Assembly: GCF_008033385.1 (NCBI RefSeq)
Contig: NZ_VOGY01000007.1
Location: 186,001 to 250,000, forward strand
Source of the DNA: Algibacter pacificus
GTDB lineage: Bacteria > Bacteroidota > Bacteroidia > Flavobacteriales > Flavobacteriaceae
DNA length: 64,000 nt
Reading direction: 5' to 3'
The notes beneath the pieces were generated by a model. The model made no database searches, was not told the DNA's origin, and was given only the letters and a program-made list of their open reading frames with translations. Shown here piece by piece: positions 9,060 to 16,125 of the stretch (position 1 is the stretch's first letter; the number at the start of each line of letters is the position of its first letter). Position numbers and translations under genes: made by a program.

Positions 9060-9728
9060 TTACTTTCTAACCGACTTTACAATAGCTAAAGCCGCTTTAA
9101 CATCTTGCTCTAATTTTGCATAATCTTTGTTAGCAATAATCTCTTTAGAAATTAATTTAGATCCCATTCCAACGCAAGTTACACCTGCATCGAACCAACC
9201 TTTTAGGTTTTCTTCGGTTGGAGAAACACCACCTGTAGGCATCACGCTTGTCCATGGTTGTGGCCCTTTAATACCTTTTACAAATTGAGGTCCGTAGATA
9301 TCACCAGGGAAAAGTTTTACGATTTCGCATCCTAATTCTTCAGCTCTTGCAATCTCAGTTAATGTACCACATCCTGGAGACCATAATACTTTTTTACGGT
9401 TACAAGCAATGGCGATATCTTCTCTTAAAACAGGAGTTACAATAAAGTTTGCACCTAAAGCCATATAAAGAGAAGCTGCAGCACCATCGGTAACCGAGCC
9501 AACCCCCATAATCATTCCTGGTAATTCTGCAATAGCGTATTTAGTTAATTCACCAAAAACTTCATGAGCGAAATCACCACGAGCCGTAAATTCCATTAAT
9601 CTTGCGCCACCATCGTAACACGCTTTTAATACCTTTTTACTTAATTCTATATCGTTATGAAAAAATAAAGGAATCATTCCGGTATCTTTCATGGCTTGCG
9701 CCACTTCTAATCTTGAAAATTGTGCCAT
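9060..9728 (-). CDS. eda: KDPG aldolase (bifunctional 4-hydroxy-2-oxoglutarate/KDPG aldolase)
   Basis: Splits 2-keto-3-deoxy-6-phosphogluconate into pyruvate and glyceraldehyde 3-phosphate, the last step of the alginate monomer pathway encoded here. The 222-residue TIM barrel has the Schiff-base lysine K138 in IVKLFPG and the glutamate E46 in MEFTARG, matching KDPG aldolase positions. GGVSPTEENL near the C-terminus is the phosphate-binding loop. It lies 91 bp downstream of kdgK on the same strand, with a long hairpin in the gap, and is probably cotranscribed with it. A terminator lies just beyond its stop. Confidence 0.93.
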   Translation of the reverse strand: MAQFSRLEVAQAMKDTGMIPLFFHNDIELSKKVLKACYDGGARLMEFTARGDFAHEVFGELTKYAIAELPGMIMGVGSVTDGAAASLYMALGANFIVTPVLREDIAIACNRKKVLWSPGCGTLTEIARAEELGCEIVKLFPGDIYGPQFVKGIKGPQPWTSVMPTGGVSPTEENLKGWFDAGVTCVGMGSKLISKEIIANKDYAKLEQDVKAALAIVKSVRK

Positions 9729-9756
9729 TTTTTATTTAATATTTAATTGTTGATTT

Positions 9757-9814
9757 GTGTTTTTGTTGAACTGTTAAACATATTAAACCATTTAACAGTT
9801 CAACAATGAAACAC
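9757..9814 (-). other. Long stem-loop in the kdgK-eda intergenic region
   Basis: TTGTTGAACTGTTAAA (9763-9778) pairs perfectly with TTTAACAGTTCAACAA (9791-9806) over a 12-nt loop. GTGTTT (9757-9762) pairs with AAACAC (9809-9814) after a 2-nt bulge, giving 22 base pairs. In the direction of transcription it is followed by AACAAAAACACAAATC, with no U-run. It therefore looks like an mRNA processing or stability element between kdgK and eda rather than a terminator. Confidence 0.7.
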
Positions 9815-9819
9815 TAATA

Positions 9820-10866
9820 TTATCTTGCTACACGTCCAGAGGCATCACCACCCATAAGTTTTTCAACTTCAGCAACAGTTACTAAATTTGCATCACCTTT
9901 AATGGTGTGTTTTAAACAAGAAGCAGCTACTGCAAAATCTAATGCGTTTTGGTCGTCTTCTGGGTATTTTAATAATCCGTAGATTAAACCTCCCATAAAT
10001 GAATCTCCACCACCTACTCTATCTACGATATCTGTAATTTGGTATTGACGTGTTTGGAATAATGTTTTTCCATCGTATAAAACACCAGCCCAAGTATTGT
10101 GCGATGCAGAAATAGAACCTCTTAAAGTTGTAATTACTTTTTTAGCTCTAGGGAATTTAGCCATCATTTGCTCACAAACCGATAAAAAAGCTTCAGCTTT
10201 TACGTTGTGGCCTTCAGTTTGCACAGAAATACCTTCTGGTTTAATGCCAAAGTGCATTTCTGCATCTTCTTCATTTCCTAACACAACATCACAATATGAC
10301 GTTAACTCTGTCATAACCGCTTCTCTATGAGCATCATCACAATATTTCCATAATTTAGCGCGGTAATTTAAATCTGTAGAAATTTTCACACCTAATTTGC
10401 TAGCCGCTTTTACAGCTTCTAAACAAACATCGGCAGCCCCTTGAGAAATAGCAGGAGTAATACCTGTCCAGTGAAACCATTCAGCTCCTTCGAACACTTC
10501 ATCCCAGTTAATCATTCCAGATTCAATTTCAGCAATTGCCGAATGTGCACGATCATAAACCACTTTAGACCCTCTTGATACTGCACCCGTTTCTAAGAAA
10601 TAAATCCCTAAACGATCTCCTCCGTAAACAATTTTATCAACTCCAACGCCTCTTTTACGCATTTCCATCATGGCACACTCACCAATATCATTCTTTGGCA
10701 AACGTGTTACAAAATCTACATCTACGCCGTAATTAGCTAAAGAGACTGCTACATTAGACTCACCTCCACCATAAACAACATCGAAATTATTTGCTTGTGA
10801 AAATCTTAAAAATCCTTGTGGAGCTAATCTTAGCATGATTTCTCCAAATGTTACTACTTTACCCAT
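9820..10866 (-). CDS. kdgK: 2-keto-3-deoxygluconate kinase (PfkB family)
   Basis: Phosphorylates KDG to KDPG with ATP. The 348-residue ribokinase-fold protein has the N-terminal substrate loop GGGESNVAVSLANYG and the C-terminal catalytic/anion-hole motif DRVGGGDSFMGG. The combination with VTFGEIMLRL at the start and the adjacent eda gene points to KDG rather than fructose as substrate. It is the first gene of a kdgK-eda unit. A LacI-type palindrome lies about 32 bp upstream of its start, shared in sequence with the operator of the divergent lacI gene. A second PfkB kinase, in the sucrose-type locus, is clearly different. Confidence 0.92.
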   Translation of the reverse strand: MGKVVTFGEIMLRLAPQGFLRFSQANNFDVVYGGGESNVAVSLANYGVDVDFVTRLPKNDIGECAMMEMRKRGVGVDKIVYGGDRLGIYFLETGAVSRGSKVVYDRAHSAIAEIESGMINWDEVFEGAEWFHWTGITPAISQGAADVCLEAVKAASKLGVKISTDLNYRAKLWKYCDDAHREAVMTELTSYCDVVLGNEEDAEMHFGIKPEGISVQTEGHNVKAEAFLSVCEQMMAKFPRAKKVITTLRGSISASHNTWAGVLYDGKTLFQTRQYQITDIVDRVGGGDSFMGGLIYGLLKYPEDDQNALDFAVAASCLKHTIKGDANLVTVAEVEKLMGGDASGRVAR

Positions 10867-10897
10867 TTTTTAATACTTATTTTATTTTTAATTAAAG

Positions 10898-10915
10898 TTG
10901 CTTAAACGTTTAACC
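10898..10915. promoter_or_regulatory. LacI-type operator upstream of kdgK
   Basis: TTGCTTAAACGTTTAACC, with the perfect core TTAAACGTTTAA (10902-10913), repeats the core of the larger palindrome 93 bp away in front of lacI. TAAATTTA at 10917-10924 is a near-consensus -7 box for kdgK on the minus strand, so a bound repressor would cover the start of transcription. Confidence 0.7.
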
Positions 10916-10963
10916 TTAAATTTAGAAATAACATCAAAAAGCACATATTTTAAATATAATATT

Positions 10964-11017
10964 TTGATTCTATAAAGGAAGGCTATACCTTTGCTTAAAC
11001 GTTTAAGCAAAGGTATA
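10964..11017 (+). promoter_or_regulatory. lacI promoter with 34-bp perfect operator palindrome
   Basis: TTG (10964-10966), 19 bp, then TACCTTTG (10986-10993) is a perfect Bacteroidota promoter. A 34-bp perfect palindrome, with half TATACCTTTGCTTAAAC at 10984-11000 and its complement at 11001-11017, covers the -7 box and the expected start near 11000. Its core equals the kdgK operator. The layout implies tight autorepression. Confidence 0.8.
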
Positions 11018-11029
11018 AAAAAAAACAAT

Positions 11030-12061
11030 ATGAAAAAGAAAACGACTATAAAAGATATAGCAAACGTTTTAAATATCTCTGCTGCTGCTGTTTCGAAGGC
11101 ACTTCATGACGATTCTAGAATTAGTGAAAAAACGAAAAAAGCCGTGAGACAGGTTGCCAAAAACCTAAACTATCAGCCCAACCATTTAGCCAGTGCATTG
11201 CGAAAAGGAAAAAGTAATTTGGTAGGCGTTATTGTTCCTCGAACTAATAGTAACTTTTTTTCATCGGTAATTCAAAACATGGAAGAAGTTTTAAATAAAG
11301 CTGGGTACAATATTATTATTACCCAATCTAACGAATCGTACATAAAAGAATGTAATAATATAGACACCTTATTGTTTACCCAAGTTGATGGTATTATAGC
11401 CTCTATGGCCAATGAAACTATAGATTTAGGATATTATGAAAAAATAAAATCTAAAGGCATTCCGTTAATTTTATTTGATCGTGGTGAAAACGATTTGAAT
11501 GTAGATTATATAGGAATTAACGATTACAATAGCAGCCATATGATTGTGGAGCACTTGGTAAAACAAGGCTGTAAACGTATTGCTCACATTGGCGGTTTTA
11601 AACGTACTCGAATTTTTAATAATAGAATTCGTGGTTATGTGGATGCTTTAAAAAAACATAATTTACCTTTAGATAACGAACTTTTAATTGAAAGCAGCTT
11701 AACGACTGAAGATGGCCGAGAAAAAATGATCCAACTGTTAGCGCTTAAAACAAGACCCGATGCTGTTTATGTTGCTGGCGATTATGCTGCGTTGGGTGCC
11801 TTTCAGGTTTTAAATGAACAACAGATTAAAATGCCCGAAGACATTGCTTTAGTAGGTTTTGGAAACGAGCCTTTTACCGCCATGGTGTCTCCTACCATAA
11901 CAAGTATAGAACAACACAGTTCGGAAATTGGGCAACAAGCAGCAAAAACATTTTTGCAGTATGTTAAACAAAAACCCGTTAAACAAACACTAAATAAAAT
12001 TATTTTAAATGCGGAATTAGTAGTTCGCGATTCTTCTAAAAACAATAAAGCGCTTTTGTAA
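11030..12061 (+). CDS. LacI-family regulator of the KDG catabolic genes
   Basis: A 343-residue LacI/GalR-type regulator. It has an N-terminal helix-turn-helix (TIKDIANVLNISAAAVSKALHD), a hinge (YQPNHLASALRKG) and a sensor domain from residue about 60 (LVGVIVPRTNSNFFSSV). I start it at the ATG at 11030 (MKKKTTIKDIAN). A TTG further upstream lies inside the operator palindrome and would add non-family residues. Operators of the same core occur in its own promoter and before kdgK, so it probably represses itself and kdgK-eda. KDG or KDPG is a reasonable but unproven inducer. It converges on the SDR gene, with a terminator that overlaps its stop codon. Confidence 0.9.
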   Translation: MKKKTTIKDIANVLNISAAAVSKALHDDSRISEKTKKAVRQVAKNLNYQPNHLASALRKGKSNLVGVIVPRTNSNFFSSVIQNMEEVLNKAGYNIIITQSNESYIKECNNIDTLLFTQVDGIIASMANETIDLGYYEKIKSKGIPLILFDRGENDLNVDYIGINDYNSSHMIVEHLVKQGCKRIAHIGGFKRTRIFNNRIRGYVDALKKHNLPLDNELLIESSLTTEDGREKMIQLLALKTRPDAVYVAGDYAALGAFQVLNEQQIKMPEDIALVGFGNEPFTAMVSPTITSIEQHSSEIGQQAAKTFLQYVKQKPVKQTLNKIILNAELVVRDSSKNNKALL

Positions 12062-12081
12062 CGAAACAAAAGCGCTTTATT
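12044..12081. terminator. Bidirectional terminator overlapping the lacI stop
   Basis: AATAAAGCGCTTTTGT (12044-12059) pairs perfectly over 16 bp with ACAAAAGCGCTTTATT (12066-12081) across a 6-nt loop. The left arm includes the last codons of lacI. It separates lacI from the convergent SDR gene. Confidence 0.8.
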
Positions 12082-12104
12082 ATTTTAATAAAATCTATAA
12101 TTTT

Positions 12105-12869
12105 TTAGATACCTAAAGCTTGACCACCACCTATTTGTACAGTTTCAGCAGTCATAAAAGACGCATCTTTACTAGCTAAAAAAGACACCACTCCTGCAAC
12201 TTCTTCAGGCTGGCCTAACCGACCTAATAAAACACTGTTTGCCCATGAAGCAAAAACTTCTGGTTTCGTAGATTTAATTTGTGCATGAAAAGGCGTATCG
12301 ATAGTACCAGGAGATACTGCGTTGACTCTAATTCCATATTCTGCTAAATCTTTAGCTAAAGCTCTAGTGATAGATTGTACTCCACCTTTAGAAACTGAAT
12401 AAATTCCAGCTCCAGGTCCTGCTCCATTCCATGCGGCATTAGAAGTATAGTTAATTATGCTAGGATTTTCACTTTTTTTAAGGAAAGGAATAGCCGCTCT
12501 TGATGCAAAAAATACTGAATCTAAGTTTAATGCCATAACAAATCTGTATTGTTCCGTTGTCATTTCTTCAAATCTAGCTCTAACACCGATACCACCTGCA
12601 TTATTAACAAGGACATTAATTTTTCCATATTTTTCACCAATTTTATTAATATTTGCTGTTACTTCATCTTCATTTGTAACATCAAATCCATAATATTCAG
12701 CTTTAATACCTGCTATTTCAAGTTCCTTTACACGTTTATCCCCTGTTTCACTCTCTATACCATTTAAAATTATGGTATAACCATCTTTACCTAATCTTTT
12801 TGCGACTTCGAAACCAATACCTCCTGTGGCTCCTGTTATCACTGCAACTTTTTCGTTTGAATTACTCAT
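12105..12869 (-). CDS. SDR oxidoreductase, likely DEH reductase
   Basis: A 254-residue classical short-chain dehydrogenase. It has the cofactor motif TGATGGIG near residue 13, NNAG near 89, a catalytic serine in INYTSNAAW, and Y-x3-K in IYSVSKGG; the C-terminus is complete. In alginate-degrading bacteria, SDR enzymes encoded with kdgF, kdgK and eda reduce 4-deoxy-L-erythro-5-hexoseulose uronate (DEH) to KDG. No other gene here can supply that step, so this is the best assignment. It follows the MFS gene by 39 bp and is probably cotranscribed with it. NADH versus NADPH preference cannot be judged safely. Confidence 0.87.
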   Translation of the reverse strand: MSNSNEKVAVITGATGGIGFEVAKRLGKDGYTIILNGIESETGDKRVKELEIAGIKAEYYGFDVTNEDEVTANINKIGEKYGKINVLVNNAGGIGVRARFEEMTTEQYRFVMALNLDSVFFASRAAIPFLKKSENPSIINYTSNAAWNGAGPGAGIYSVSKGGVQSITRALAKDLAEYGIRVNAVSPGTIDTPFHAQIKSTKPEVFASWANSVLLGRLGQPEEVAGVVSFLASKDASFMTAETVQIGGGQALGI

Positions 12870-12908
12870 TTTTTTTATTTTAAGTTATACTTCTTTATTC
12901 TTAATTAC

Positions 12909-14192
12909 TTATTCTACAGATTTAATATCTTTTGCGAAATAATAGATAGCTCCAATTCCTAGAGGTACAAATAATGCTATGGCAATAAATACAGGTGTAT
13001 AAGAAACTTTGGCTACTATAGGCACAATAAAATTCATGATAATAACGGAGAATACCCCAACCATTCCGCCTAATCCAGCTAACGAGCCAACATTTTTGCC
13101 ACTAAACAAATCGCTAGGTAATGTTTGTACATTACCAATTGCAAATTGGAAACCAAATAATACTACGAATACAATACCCACAAAACGCTCTGGTGTATTA
13201 CCAAAAAATATGGTTGCCACAAGCCCCGAGAACATAATAATTCCACCAATTAAAATGGTATATTTTCTACCTTTGTCTATAGAGTTAGTTTTAGATATAA
13301 TTTGGCCAGACACATATCCGCCAACAATACTACCAATAGCTGCGCCTACATAAGGTACCCAAGCAAACATGCCAACTTCTTTTACGTTGAAACCATAAAC
13401 ATCAAATAAGTAAATAGGCATCCATCCTACAAATAACCACCAAATTGGCTCTAAAAAGAAACGCCCAACAACAATAGACCAAGCTTCTCTATGTGATAAA
13501 ATTTCTCTTAAACTTAATCCTTTTGCACTTTCTTCGGCATCACGATCGGCTTGACTTTGCCCATCTAAAATATATTTCTGTTCTTCTTCTTTAATCCATG
13601 GGTGTTTTTTTGGACCTGCTTTATTAATAAGTAACCAAGGAATAATCCATAATATACCAAAAGAACCTACCACCATAAATGTTGTTCTCCATCCATAAGC
13701 TACAAAGAGCATAGCTATAAATGGTGGCGCCACTACAGATCCTATAGAAGCTCCGGCATTAAATAAACCTTGAGCAATTGCCCGTTCTTTAATTGGAAAC
13801 CATTCTGCATTACTTTTAACACCGCCAGGCCAGTTTCCTGCTTCGGACAAACCTAAAGTACTTCTAAAAAAAGCCAAACCAATAAACCCTCTTACTGTAG
13901 AGTGTAAAAACGACGATAATCCCCAAACGCCAATACTAATAACATACCCAATACGGGTGCCTACTTTATCGAATAATTTACCTGAAAATAATTGACCTAA
14001 GGCATAAGCAACCATAAAAATGTTAAGAATATAACTATAATGTTCTTTTGTTAAACCTAAAGAATGTGAAATGGAACCTTCTAGGTTTTCATTTCCCCAC
14101 ATAACGGCTAACGCACTTCTATCGATATAATTAATTACTGACGCCAAAAATATGAGTCCAATAATAAACCAACGTAATCCTTTTACTTTCAT
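12909..14192 (-). CDS. MFS transporter, hexuronate (ExuT) type
   Basis: A 427-residue major-facilitator protein with about 12 membrane helices. It resembles the anion:cation symporter branch that includes hexuronate and glucarate transporters: the start RWFIIGLIFLASVINYIDRSALAV, GLSEAGNWPGGVKSNAEWFP and GLFNAGASIGSVVAPP are characteristic. In this context it should import unsaturated uronate or DEH released in the periplasm. It lies between gntR (134 bp upstream) and the SDR gene (39 bp downstream), all on one strand. The gap to gntR holds no clear terminator. Confidence 0.9.
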   Translation of the reverse strand: MKVKGLRWFIIGLIFLASVINYIDRSALAVMWGNENLEGSISHSLGLTKEHYSYILNIFMVAYALGQLFSGKLFDKVGTRIGYVISIGVWGLSSFLHSTVRGFIGLAFFRSTLGLSEAGNWPGGVKSNAEWFPIKERAIAQGLFNAGASIGSVVAPPFIAMLFVAYGWRTTFMVVGSFGILWIIPWLLINKAGPKKHPWIKEEEQKYILDGQSQADRDAEESAKGLSLREILSHREAWSIVVGRFFLEPIWWLFVGWMPIYLFDVYGFNVKEVGMFAWVPYVGAAIGSIVGGYVSGQIISKTNSIDKGRKYTILIGGIIMFSGLVATIFFGNTPERFVGIVFVVLFGFQFAIGNVQTLPSDLFSGKNVGSLAGLGGMVGVFSVIIMNFIVPIVAKVSYTPVFIAIALFVPLGIGAIYYFAKDIKSVE

Positions 14193-14326
14193 ATAAATAC
14201 ATTTTAAAGTAAACTATATATGCTTACTAAATTGATATGGTAATTAAACTTTTTAATTATCCATTTATATACTTTTAAAGTTTTCTATTTTAACATTTAA
14301 AAACTACCTACCTTAATTACAAGTCC

Positions 14327-15028
14327 TTAAACTTTATAACAGTACTGATAGAGAATTTTAAAATGATCTTTCATTTTTTGTTTTGCCAATGCTGGATCTT
14401 GTTTCTTTATGGCTTCATAAATACCACTGTGTTCTTCAATTCCAGTAACAGCTTGGTTAATATCGCAAACATGATATTTCCCAAAATCAATAATTATTTG
14501 TGGTGTAATAGTTAACATAAACGTGTTTATAGTACTATTTCCACATGCTTTAGCAATAGCTAAATGAAAAAGTAAATCTTCTTGAACCGCATCTTCTCCG
14601 GATAAAGCTTTTTCTTTATAAGCATCTAAAGCTGCTTTTATATTTTTTAAATCTTCATCTGTTCTTCTTAAAGATGCTAACCTAACTGTTTTTAGTTCTA
14701 ATAGAATTCTGGTTTCTACTAAAGATTTAAAATCTGGCGTTTCCAGTCTTAGAATATCTTCAATCATTCCATTCATAGCGATTACGCCAATATTGGCAAC
14801 AAAAGTTCCGCTTTGAGGAATGGACTTTAATAATCCATAAAACTCCAATCTTTGGATAGCATCTCTAACATTAGATCGAGTTACTCCAAACTTTTCAGAT
14901 AAGGTTCGCTCTGCCGGTAATTTATCACCTGGCTCTAAATTTTTATAATTGATAAGATCTCTTATTTTAACAATTATTTCATTTTGTGTTTTTTGGCTAT
15001 CGCCTACTGATATTGCTCCTAATTTCAT
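14327..15028 (-). CDS. GntR/FadR-family regulator of the alginate locus
   Basis: A 233-residue regulator with a winged helix-turn-helix (KLPAERTLSEKFGVTRSNVRD, then YGLLKSIPQSGTFVA) and an all-helical FCD ligand domain (about residues 85-225) with the FHLAIAKACGN motif. FadR-type regulators bind palindromes of the TGGTnnACCA class. Such sites occur 44 bp upstream of this gene and at the PL17, susC and PL6 promoters. It is therefore the best candidate repressor of the polymer-degrading genes, released by an alginate-derived acid such as DEH or KDG. The pairing of protein and site is inferred from family knowledge and position. Confidence 0.9.
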   Translation of the reverse strand: MKLGAISVGDSQKTQNEIIVKIRDLINYKNLEPGDKLPAERTLSEKFGVTRSNVRDAIQRLEFYGLLKSIPQSGTFVANIGVIAMNGMIEDILRLETPDFKSLVETRILLELKTVRLASLRRTDEDLKNIKAALDAYKEKALSGEDAVQEDLLFHLAIAKACGNSTINTFMLTITPQIIIDFGKYHVCDINQAVTGIEEHSGIYEAIKKQDPALAKQKMKDHFKILYQYCYKV

Positions 15029-15071
15029 ATATTATGACATTTTTTTACTCATATTTTAACTAACCCTACAA

Positions 15072-15083
15072 TTGGTTAACCAA
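15072..15083. promoter_or_regulatory. GntR-type operator upstream of gntR
   Basis: TTGGTTAACCAA is a perfect 12-bp palindrome 44 bp before the gntR start. It is a single site, not tandem like the others. TAAATTTA at 15094-15101 may be the -7 box, placing the operator near the transcription start and suggesting autoregulation. Confidence 0.65.
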
Positions 15084-15411
15084 GCAATGCTGCTAAATTT
15101 ATACAAAACCACTAAAAATTTCTATCGGATTTTATTTAGCTTAAATTGCATTATATAGTAAAACTTAACAAATCATGTTATTTTAATGTATTAGCACCAC
15201 ATTATAATATTTCACTTTAGAATATAGTATTAATCTATGCATGTTAAATAACTATTGCCTTTATAATAATTTCTAAAAAACGTTCTGTTTTTTTTTGATA
15301 ACATCACTATAAATTATAAGTTATTTAACGTTAAAAAGCACCTCTATTTATTCACTATTACATTATAAATTTTACTCTTAAGTTTTCTATAAAATTGTAA
15401 CTTTGTAGAAT

Positions 15412-15512
15412 GCATGTTTTTTTATTATGAAACGTCATGTTTTAATTTACTATGCTACAAAAAGAAGTAAATTATTTAAAAAAAGGGCAGGCGGCAACCT
15501 GTCCTTTTTTGC
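15412..15512 (+). ncRNA. Candidate small RNA, about 100 nt
   Basis: TAACTTTG (15398-15405) matches TAnnTTTG exactly and predicts a start near 15412. The transcript would contain hairpin 1, TAATTTACT (15443-15451) with AGTAAATTA (15466-15474), and end in a strong terminator at 15480-15510. One stem pair of the terminator is G-U on this strand but A-C on the other, which favours rightward transcription. No TTG lies at -33. No credible reading frame fits inside. No known RNA family is recognised. Confidence 0.4.
15480..15510 (+). terminator. Intrinsic terminator of the candidate small RNA
   Basis: AAAAAGGGCAGG (15480-15491), loop CGGCAA, CCTGTCCTTTTTT (15498-15510): a 7-bp G+C-rich stem with one G-U pair, extended by A-T pairs and ending in a T-run. 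A run of seven A on the left (15478-15484) could also serve the opposite strand, with one mismatch. Confidence 0.8.
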
Positions 15513-15578
15513 TTTTTAGTCTATGGTATTTTATTAATAGTTCTCATGATATATTTAGTTTATGTTTTTTATTTAAAT

Positions 15579-15608
15579 CTGGTATACCAGATTGGTTTAC
15601 CAAATATA
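15579..15608 (-). promoter_or_regulatory. Unassigned tandem GntR-type operator with leftward promoter
   Basis: CTGGTATACCAG (15579-15590) and TTGGTTTACCAA (15592-15603) have centres 13 bp apart. CAAATATA (15601-15608) reads TATATTTG on the minus strand, an exact -7 box. The same operator and -7 layout precedes the PL17 and PL6 genes, but here no coding sequence starts downstream. The leftward transcript would meet the hairpin element within about 120 nt, or run on as a 560-nt leader of gntR. Confidence 0.65.
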
Positions 15609-15732
15609 TACATTTTTTTGTTAATTATGAACTTTTATTAAAATTTAAATAAAAAATGTTGCTAATATTTTTAACTACACTATAAACCGACTCGCAAAGG
15701 GCAAAAATTATTAAATTTCCTATCTAAGTTGA

Positions 15733-16104
15733 TTATTTATTTCCAAAGTAAGACACTTCACCTCCACTTAAAAAATCTTCCCTTACTGGGCTAAAGGTGT
15801 CAATAAGCTCCCCTGCTTCTATGCAAACAGCACTATGCAATAAATTAGGCTCAATATAAACGCCATCACCAGCTTCTACAATTTGTTTTACGCCATCAAT
15901 TTCAAACTCAAATTTACCCGAAACAACAAAGGTAGCTTGGGTATGAAAATGTTGATGAGGAGCCCCTAATGCGCCTTTGTCAAATTTCACTCTTACCATC
16001 ATAATTTGGTTATCGTAACCTAAAAACTTTCTGGATACACCGCCGCCAAGCACTTCCCATTCCATGTCTTTTGTGATTACGTACTTTTCACTAAATCTTT
16101 TCAT
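15733..16104 (-). CDS. kdgF: KdgF, unsaturated uronate ring-opening cupin
   Basis: A 123-residue single cupin. KdgF proteins speed the conversion of 4,5-unsaturated uronate monomers, the product of exo-acting lyases, into the linear ketone (DEH for alginate). The metal-site residues appear as H50-x-H52 and Q56 in PHQHFHTQATFVVSGKFEF and H90 in EPNLLHS. The family signature LIDTFSPVREDF, including D102, is present near the C-terminus. It follows the PL17 lyase by 21 bp on the same strand, so lyase and cupin are cotranscribed and act in sequence. No signal peptide is visible, so it is probably cytoplasmic. Confidence 0.92.
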   Translation of the reverse strand: MKRFSEKYVITKDMEWEVLGGGVSRKFLGYDNQIMMVRVKFDKGALGAPHQHFHTQATFVVSGKFEFEIDGVKQIVEAGDGVYIEPNLLHSAVCIEAGELIDTFSPVREDFLSGGEVSYFGNK

Positions 16105-16125
16105 AATAATTTTATTTAATTGTTT

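Larger units (their letters stand above)
15029..15732. other. 704-bp intergenic region between gntR and kdgF
   Basis: An A+T-rich gap on the 5' side of gntR and the 3' side of kdgF. It holds a single GntR-type palindrome (15072-15083), a two-hairpin element with a strong terminator (15443-15510), and a tandem operator with a leftward -7 box (15579-15608). About 15110-15390 and 15610-15730 are featureless. A 66-codon ORF at 15452-15652 crosses the terminator and operators and is not considered real. Confidence 0.6.

Noticed and set aside
13009-13353. 114-codon ORF opposite the MFS gene
   Set aside because: Shadow frame of a membrane protein; no family resemblance.
15452-15652. 66-codon ORF on the plus strand between gntR and kdgF
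   Set aside because: It starts in the loop of a hairpin, runs through a strong terminator and through the tandem operators, and is phenylalanine/lysine-rich as expected of random A+T-rich DNA.
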